A DNA stretch of 64,000 bases from Bacillus sp. OV322 (lineage in GTDB: Bacteria > Bacillota > Bacilli > Bacillales > DSM-1321), in NCBI RefSeq assembly GCF_900112495.1, contig NZ_FOMA01000010.1, positions 37,841 to 101,840 on the forward strand, read 5' to 3'. Under the pieces are notes generated by a model, which saw only the letters and a program-made list of their open reading frames with translations, was not told the DNA's origin and searched no databases. This document shows positions 59,708 through 64,000 of the stretch, in pieces (the first letter of the stretch is position 1; each line of letters starts with the position of its first letter). The position numbers were made by a program, and so were the translations under genes.

Positions 59708-61888
59708 TTGATAAGTGAAATTACTGCCCAAAAAGCTTTGATCGCACAAATTGCGAAAGAATTAACCTTGAAAGCACATCAAGTCCAAAATGTTATTGCG
59801 ATGCTTCAAGACGGAAATACAGTGCCTTTTATTGCACGTTATAGAAAAGAAATGACAGGTTCTCTTGATGAGGTGCAAATCCGTTCAATTATGGAACGTT
59901 CTAATTATTTGGAAGCACTTGGCCAGCGAAAGGGTGAGGTAATCCGGATAATTGAGGAACAGGGAAAATTAACAGATGAGTTAAAAAAGCGAATTGAGGC
60001 TTCTGGGAAGCTTCAGGAAGTAGAAGATTTATACCGTCCATATAAGCAGAAAAGAAGGACAAAAGCCACTGCAGCAAAGGAAAACGGGCTAGAGCCGCTT
60101 GCTGTCTGGCTGATGGAATTCCCGCAGGGCGAGGATGTTCACGAAAAAGCGAAGCAATTCCTTACGGATGAAAACGGCCTGACTGCACCTGAAGAAGCAA
60201 TCAACGGGGCCAAAGACATTATTGCAGAGCAGATATCGGATGATGCATCTCTAAGGAAGTGGATTAGAGAAGAGACCTTTAAAAAAGGCAGATTGATTTC
60301 GGCTGTTAAAAACAATGGCGAGGATGAGAAAAAAGTTTTTGAAATGTACTATGAGTATGAAGAACCTGTACAAAAAATTGTTCCTCATCGAATATTGGCG
60401 CTGAACAGGGGAGAAAAGGAAGATGTCTTGAAGATATCCATTCACCCTGATGGAGAGGCCATCCTTCGTTATATGGAAAAAAGAATTATAAAATCCAACC
60501 ATTCCACGGCGGCTGGTTTTGTCAGAGAAGCTTTAGAAGACAGCTTCAAACGGCTGATATTTCCTTCAATTGAAAGGGAAATTAGAAAAGAGCTAACGGA
60601 AAAAGCAGAAAACCAAGCCATTCATATCTTCTCGGAAAATCTCCGGAACCTGCTATTGCAGCCTCCGCTTAAAGGGAAGACAGTTCTGGCTGTAGATCCT
60701 GCATACCGGACGGGCTGCAAAATGGCGGTTATCAATGAGACAGGTAAAGTAATGGATATCAGCGTGATTTATCCCCATCCTCCTGCAGCTAAAAAAGAAG
60801 CAGCAAAGGAAAAGATTAAAGAACTGCTAAAAGCATTCAGCATAGAAATAGTAGCCATCGGAAATGGTACTGCATCAAGAGAAACAGAACAATTAATCGC
60901 GGAAATATTAAAGGAATCAGGAAATGGCATCGCGTATATCATTGTAAATGAAGCTGGAGCAAGCGTTTATTCCGCTTCTGACATAGCGCGCGAGGAGTTT
61001 CCGGATCTGCAGGTAGAAGAAAGAAGTGCTGTTTCCATCGGCAGAAGACTGCAGGATCCTTTAGCTGAGCTAGTAAAAATTGATCCTAAATCTGTGGGGG
61101 TCGGACAGTATCAGCATGATGTTTCACAGAAAAAACTTTCTGACTCGCTGTCATTTGTAGTAGAAACAGCGGTTAACCAGGTGGGCGTCAATGTTAATAC
61201 AGCATCTCCCTCCCTATTGCAATATGTAGCTGGGCTTTCTAAAGCAGTCGCGCAAAACATTGTAAAGAAACGCGACGAAGAAGGGCGCTTTACAAGCCGA
61301 AAAGAGCTTAAGAATATTCCGAGGCTCGGAGCCAAGACATATGAGCAGTGCATCGGATTTTTAAGAATAATAAACGGAGATGAACCGCTTGATCAAACAT
61401 CTATTCATCCTGAAAATTATCAGGCTGTGAATCAATTTCTTCATAAGGTTGGTTATAGTTCTGGTGATCTGGGGAATGAGGACCTCAACAAAGTCCTTGT
61501 CACTCTTAATATTAAAGAGGTATCAGAGGAACTTGGAATCGGGGAGATTACCTTAAAGGACATAATAGATGCACTAATGAAACCGGGAAGAGATCCTCGG
61601 GATGATTTGCCAAAGCCGCTGCTCAAGCAGGATGTGCTTAAGATGGAAGATTTGCAAACTGGCATGGAGCTTCAAGGAACAGTGCGCAATGTAGTAGATT
61701 TTGGCGCGTTCGTAGACATTGGCGTTAAGCAGGATGGACTCGTGCATATCTCCAAGCTAAGCAGCCGTTTCGTCAAGCATCCATTAGACGTGGTATCGGT
61801 AGGAGATGTAGTCACTGTTTGGGTGGATCATGTTGATGCACAAAAACAAAGAGTTGCCCTGACAATGCTCAGTCCCGATAAGAGTTAA
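59708..61888 (+). CDS. tex: Tex-family RNA-binding S1-domain protein (YdcI-like)
   Basis: Nucleic-acid-binding protein of 726 residues in the Tex family, linked to transcription processes. Domain order: N-terminal helical HTH-like region (1-200), YqgF/RNase H-like domain with LAVDPAYRTGCKMAVI (about 334), helix-hairpin-helix block with NVNTASPSLLQYVAGLSKAVAQNIV and RKELKNIPRLGAKTYEQCIGF (about 498-560), and a C-terminal S1 domain (about 645-720, DFGAFVDIGVKQDGLVHISKL). The TTG at 59708 has GGAGG eight bases upstream, a better fit than the TTG or ATG just before it. Confidence 0.94.
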   Translation: MISEITAQKALIAQIAKELTLKAHQVQNVIAMLQDGNTVPFIARYRKEMTGSLDEVQIRSIMERSNYLEALGQRKGEVIRIIEEQGKLTDELKKRIEASGKLQEVEDLYRPYKQKRRTKATAAKENGLEPLAVWLMEFPQGEDVHEKAKQFLTDENGLTAPEEAINGAKDIIAEQISDDASLRKWIREETFKKGRLISAVKNNGEDEKKVFEMYYEYEEPVQKIVPHRILALNRGEKEDVLKISIHPDGEAILRYMEKRIIKSNHSTAAGFVREALEDSFKRLIFPSIEREIRKELTEKAENQAIHIFSENLRNLLLQPPLKGKTVLAVDPAYRTGCKMAVINETGKVMDISVIYPHPPAAKKEAAKEKIKELLKAFSIEIVAIGNGTASRETEQLIAEILKESGNGIAYIIVNEAGASVYSASDIAREEFPDLQVEERSAVSIGRRLQDPLAELVKIDPKSVGVGQYQHDVSQKKLSDSLSFVVETAVNQVGVNVNTASPSLLQYVAGLSKAVAQNIVKKRDEEGRFTSRKELKNIPRLGAKTYEQCIGFLRIINGDEPLDQTSIHPENYQAVNQFLHKVGYSSGDLGNEDLNKVLVTLNIKEVSEELGIGEITLKDIIDALMKPGRDPRDDLPKPLLKQDVLKMEDLQTGMELQGTVRNVVDFGAFVDIGVKQDGLVHISKLSSRFVKHPLDVVSVGDVVTVWVDHVDAQKQRVALTMLSPDKS

Positions 61889-61899
61889 AAACAGGTCTG

Positions 61900-61936
61900 C
61901 CTTCCTTCCGGTATATTTGGGAGGGAGGTTTTTTTA
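61900..61936 (+). terminator. Terminator after tex
   Basis: CCTTCCTTCC pairs with GGGAGGGAGG (two T-G pairs) and is followed by seven T. It lies just before the end of the convergent cmpA gene. Confidence 0.75.
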
Positions 61937-61942
61937 TTGTAC

Positions 61943-62062
61943 TCAGGAACGATAGCTTTCTTTATTTGTATAAAAAAACCAGCATTGATTCAGAATCTTG
62001 ATTTGCTGATAATCTTTTTCATAAAATGCTCTCCGCATTTGGTTTTGAAACCATTTAGGCAT
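61943..62062 (-). CDS. cmpA: CmpA: cortex morphogenetic microprotein
   Basis: A 39-residue gene on the minus strand, too short for most gene finders. The protein starts MPKWFQNQMRRAFYEKDY and continues QQIKILNQCWFFY, matching the B. subtilis CmpA pattern (MPNWLKKQMQRAFHEKD...QIKLLNQCWYFY) almost residue for residue, with two extra C-terminal residues. CmpA is a sporulation checkpoint factor that acts with ClpXP on coat protein SpoIVA. The position between tex and the SprT-like gene agrees with B. subtilis. AAAGGGG lies seven bases before the ATG. Confidence 0.92.
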   Translation of the reverse strand: MPKWFQNQMRRAFYEKDYQQIKILNQCWFFYTNKESYRS

Positions 62063-62171
62063 GAGTACACCCCTTTATTTGAAATAATCATTTAGCCTTC
62101 AGGAAAAGAAGCCCTTACAAGAGTGTATGTTATAATGGGTTGTCACGATACAAGAAGAAAGGAAGAGTGCG

Positions 62172-62633
62172 TTGGATAATCGTGAGCTTCAAATGCTCGT
62201 GGAGGAAATTTCCGAAAAAGACTTCAATAAACCTTTCTCGCATAAAGCCATTTTTAATCACCGCCTTAAAACTACTGGCGGCAGATACTTGCTGTTATCA
62301 CATAATATAGAGATTAATAAAAAGTATTTTGAAGAAAGAGGCATGGAGGAATTAATCGGGATTATCAAGCATGAATTATGCCACTACCATCTTCATCTTG
62401 AGAAAAAAGGATATAAGCACCGCGACCGGGATTTCAGGGAGTTATTAAATAAAGTAGGTGCGCCCAGATTCTGCAAACCTTTAGAAGAAGTGGCGAAAAA
62501 GGCAGCGAAGCCAAAAAAGATCTTAAAATATGAATGCCTGGAATGCAGGCAGATTTATATACGCAGAAGACGGGTGGATACAGCCAGATATGTGTGCGGC
62601 AAATGTAAAGGGAGACTGGTGTTTTTAGAGTGA
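62172..62633 (+). CDS. ydcK: SprT-like zinc metalloprotease-fold protein (YdcK)
   Basis: SprT-family protein of 153 residues. A metalloprotease-like core with [18 protein letters not shown] (zinc HExxH, about residue 66) is followed by a C-terminal zinc ribbon with two CxxC pairs ([10 protein letters not shown] and [10 protein letters not shown]). Its proteolytic activity is not established. The start is a TTG with AGGAAGAG about six bases upstream. It is the last protein gene before the tRNA array, as in B. subtilis. Confidence 0.93.
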   Translation: MDNRELQMLVEEISEKDFNKPFSHKAIFNHRLKTTGGRYLLLSHNIEINKKYFEERGMEELIGIIKHELCHYHLHLEKKGYKHRDRDFRELLNKVGAPRFCKPLEEVAKKAAKPKKILKYECLECRQIYIRRRRVDTARYVCGKCKGRLVFLE

Positions 62634-62699
62634 AAACAGCAGGGGAAGCGTAAGAATGACCTGCCGATTAAAGTGAATATAAAAAAAATAAAAATAGTG

Positions 62700-62728
62700 T
62701 TGACTTCGTGAGTAATCGTCTATATAAT
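62700..62728 (+). promoter_or_regulatory. Promoter of the tRNA array
   Basis: TTGACT and TATAAT with a 17-base spacer, an almost consensus sigma-A promoter 55 bases before the first tRNA gene. Confidence 0.9.
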
Positions 62729-62782
62729 CTAAAGAGTCGACAAAACAACAACACGTTGATGCGGCACTTAAAACCTTATTAT

Positions 62783-62857
62783 TCCGCAGTAGCTCAGTGG
62801 TAGAGCATTCGGCTGTTAACCGAACGGTCGTAGGTTCGAGTCCTACCTGCGGAGCCA
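62783..62857 (+). tRNA. tRNA-Asn(GUU)
   Basis: Acceptor stem TCCGCAG/CTGCGGA, D-loop AGCTCAGTGGTAGAG, anticodon GTT in CTGTTAA, T-arm GGTTCGAGTCC, encoded CCA. Confidence 0.97.
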
Positions 62858-62862
62858 TTTTT

Positions 62863-62953
62863 GGGGAAGTACTCAAGAGGCTGAAGAGGCGCCCCTGCTA
62901 AGGGTGTAGGTCGCGCAAGCGGCGCGAGGGTTCAAATCCCTCCTTCTCCGCCA
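62863..62953 (+). tRNA. tRNA-Ser(GCU)
   Basis: Class II tRNA of 91 bases with acceptor GGGGAAG/CTTCTCC (one G-T), long variable arm GTAGGTCGCGCAAGCGGCGC, anticodon GCT in CTGCTAA and encoded CCA. Confidence 0.97.
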
Positions 62954-62974
62954 GCCGGACTTATTTACATAAAA

Positions 62975-63046
62975 GGCCCATTGGTCAAGCGGTTAAGACA
63001 CCGCCCTTTCACGGCGGTAACACGGGTTCGAATCCCGTATGGGTCA
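62975..63046 (+). tRNA. tRNA-Glu(UUC), CCA not encoded
   Basis: Acceptor GGCCCAT/ATGGGTC, anticodon TTC in CTTTCAC, T-arm GGGTTCGAATCCC. The discriminator A is followed by TTAAG, so the CCA end must be added enzymatically. It is the only one of the eleven without encoded CCA. Confidence 0.96.
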
Positions 63047-63079
63047 TTAAGACGAAAGTCTTCTAATATTATCATTCAT

Positions 63080-63155
63080 GGTCCCGTGGTGTAGCGGTTA
63101 ACATGCCTGCCTGTCACGCAGGAGATCGCGGGTTCGATTCCCGTCGGGACCGCCA
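63080..63155 (+). tRNA. tRNA-Asp(GUC)
   Basis: Acceptor GGTCCCG/CGGGACC, anticodon GTC in CTGTCAC, T-arm GGGTTCGATTCCC, encoded CCA. Confidence 0.97.
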
Positions 63156-63175
63156 TTTTTATTTTAAAAAAAGTC

Positions 63176-63205
63176 TTGCATAATATAGTGAGTGTGTGTT
63201 ATAAT
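63176..63205 (+). promoter_or_regulatory. Internal promoter in the tRNA array
   Basis: TTGCAT and TATAAT with an 18-base spacer upstream of tRNA-Gln, allowing separate expression of the distal tRNAs. Confidence 0.75.
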
Positions 63206-63230
63206 ATTATCCTGTGCTTCTAATTTTCAT

Positions 63231-63305
63231 TGGGCTATAGCCAAGCGGTAAGGCAACGGACTTTGACTCCGTCATGCGTTGGTTCGAATCCAGCTAGCCC
63301 AGCCA
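63231..63305 (+). tRNA. tRNA-Gln(UUG)
   Basis: Acceptor TGGGCTA/TAGCCCA, anticodon TTG in CTTTGAC, T-arm GGTTCGAATCC, encoded CCA. Confidence 0.97.
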
Positions 63306-63311
63306 TTTTTT

Positions 63312-63387
63312 GAGCCATTAGCTCAGTTGGTAGAGCATCTGACTTTTAATCAGAGGGTCGAAGGTTCGAATCCTTCATGGCTCACCA
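63312..63387 (+). tRNA. tRNA-Lys(UUU)
   Basis: Acceptor GAGCCAT/ATGGCTC, anticodon TTT in CTTTTAA, T-arm AGGTTCGAATCCT, encoded CCA. Confidence 0.97.
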
Positions 63388-63400
63388 TTTATATGAATAT

Positions 63401-63485
63401 GCGGGTGTGGCGGAATTGGCAGACGCACCAGACTTAGGATCTGGCGCCGCAAGGCGTGGGGGTTCAAGTCCCTTCACCCGCACCA
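63401..63485 (+). tRNA. tRNA-Leu(UAG)
   Basis: Class II tRNA with acceptor GCGGGTG/CACCCGC, anticodon TAG in CTTAGGA, variable arm CGCCGCAAGGCG, encoded CCA. Confidence 0.97.
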
Positions 63486-63493
63486 TATTCATC

Positions 63494-63520
63494 TTGACAC
63501 ATTTGTCAAATCTGTTTTAT
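63494..63520 (+). promoter_or_regulatory. Possible internal promoter before second tRNA-Leu
   Basis: A consensus TTGACA (63494) lies in a small inverted repeat TTGACA-CATT-TGTCAA, with a weak TTTTAT 15 bases after it. Confidence 0.4.
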
Positions 63521-63536
63521 TTATTCTTGCTGCTTT

Positions 63537-63622
<86 letters not shown>

Positions 63623-63648
63623 AATATATTAAAGAACATTTTAAAAAT

Positions 63649-63725
<77 letters not shown>

Positions 63726-63730
63726 TATTG

Positions 63731-63807
63731 CGGGAAGTAGCTCAGCTTGGTAGAGCACTTGGTTTGGGACCAAGGGGTCGCAGGTTCGAATCCTGTCTTC
63801 CCGACCA
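63731..63807 (+). tRNA. tRNA-Pro(UGG)
   Basis: Acceptor CGGGAAG/CTTCCCG, anticodon TGG in TTTGGGA, T-arm AGGTTCGAATCCT, encoded CCA. Confidence 0.97.
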
Positions 63808-63828
63808 TTTCCTCAATGAATTTAATAT

Positions 63829-63902
63829 GCGGGTGTAGTTTAATGGTAAAACCTCAGCCTTCCAAGCTGATGTCGTGAGTTCGATTCTCATCACCCGCTC
63901 CA
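63829..63902 (+). tRNA. tRNA-Gly(UCC)
   Basis: Acceptor GCGGGTG/CACCCGC, anticodon TCC in CTTCCAA, T-arm GAGTTCGATTCTC, encoded CCA. It is the last tRNA before the rRNA leader. Confidence 0.97.
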
Positions 63903-64000
63903 ATTATTGCTCTTTGAAAACTGAACAAAACTAAGCGCCAACGTTTTAAAATAGTGAGCACACACTCTAAAAGCAAATGAGCAAGTCAAACATTTCTTCG
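63903..64000 (+). promoter_or_regulatory. Leader of a 16S rRNA gene beginning beyond the window
   Basis: TGCTCTTTGAAAACTGAACAAA is the boxA-like antitermination/processing sequence typical just upstream of Bacillus 16S rRNA, followed by GAGCAAGTCAAACA. The mature 16S itself is not in the window. The tRNA array therefore leads directly into an rRNA operon. Confidence 0.85.

Noticed and set aside
62625..62876. Minus-strand frame overlapping tRNA-Asn and its promoter
   Set aside because: The coding look comes from tRNA sequence in reverse; no start site signal.

Overview
The window looks like chromosomal DNA of a low-GC, endospore-forming Bacillaceae (inference: a Bacillus or Cytobacillus-like soil bacterium). 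Evidence seen directly: gene starts with strong Gram-positive ribosome binding sites, many TTG starts, class I S-box and c-di-AMP riboswitches, a complete rsbRSTUVWX-sigB operon, a CmpA sporulation microprotein, and the gene order ddl-murF-cshA-rhomboid-acpS-ydcC-alr-ndoAI-ndoA-rsbR...sigB-rsbX-tex-cmpA/sprT-tRNAs. That order is recognisable from Bacillus subtilis, where two PH-domain genes (ydbS, ydbT) normally follow cshA but are missing here. No prophage, insertion sequence, CRISPR array or defence island was seen. Most of the window is core or semi-core chromosome.

Layout. 1-9.8 kb: a truncated FtsH-like protease, a peptide deformylase, a GDSL hydrolase, a divergent MFS-exporter/MarR pair with a perfect palindromic operator, and a Fur-boxed efeO-efeB-efeU iron uptake operon. 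10-16.3 kb: a stand-alone MurE, a 39-residue zinc-ribbon microprotein, a CNNM/CorC-type membrane protein and MprF, with structured intergenic RNA candidates. 16.5-21.4 kb: a hybrid histidine kinase, a CheR methyltransferase and a receiver-PP2C phosphatase that together match the RsbK-RsbM-RsbY module known from the Bacillus cereus group. 21.8-24.8 kb: small membrane proteins, a CtaG-like protein, CsbD with a sigma-B promoter, and an esterase. 24.8-29.2 kb: two back-to-back S-box-type leaders, a canonical one before metN-metI-metQ-M20 hydrolase and a strongly diverged one before the esterase. 29.4-39.2 kb: a VOC protein, a SwrC-type RND pump with its TetR regulator, a lipid kinase, an incomplete YknWX-like pair, and a c-di-AMP riboswitch controlling a GltT-type glutamate/aspartate symporter. 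39.5-43.2 kb: citR/citA, csoR and an unknown protein. 43.6-62.6 kb: the cell-wall, toxin-antitoxin and stress block named above. 62.8-63.9 kb: eleven tRNA genes, followed by the leader of a 16S rRNA gene that begins beyond the window.

How it fits together. The strongest system-level observation is that one chromosome appears to carry two upstream input modules for sigma-B: the stressosome branch (RsbR, RsbS, RsbT, RsbU) inside the sigB operon, and a B. cereus-type RsbK/RsbM/RsbY branch about 33 kb away. Both phosphatases would converge on RsbV. Sigma-B-type promoters are visible before rsbV and before csbD. The most novel-looking single element is the diverged S-box relative in the leader of the esterase gene. 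It keeps the overall architecture, a promoter and a terminator, but differs at positions that contact S-adenosylmethionine in the canonical aptamer. Functional calls rest on reading motifs by eye; no alignment or database search was run.
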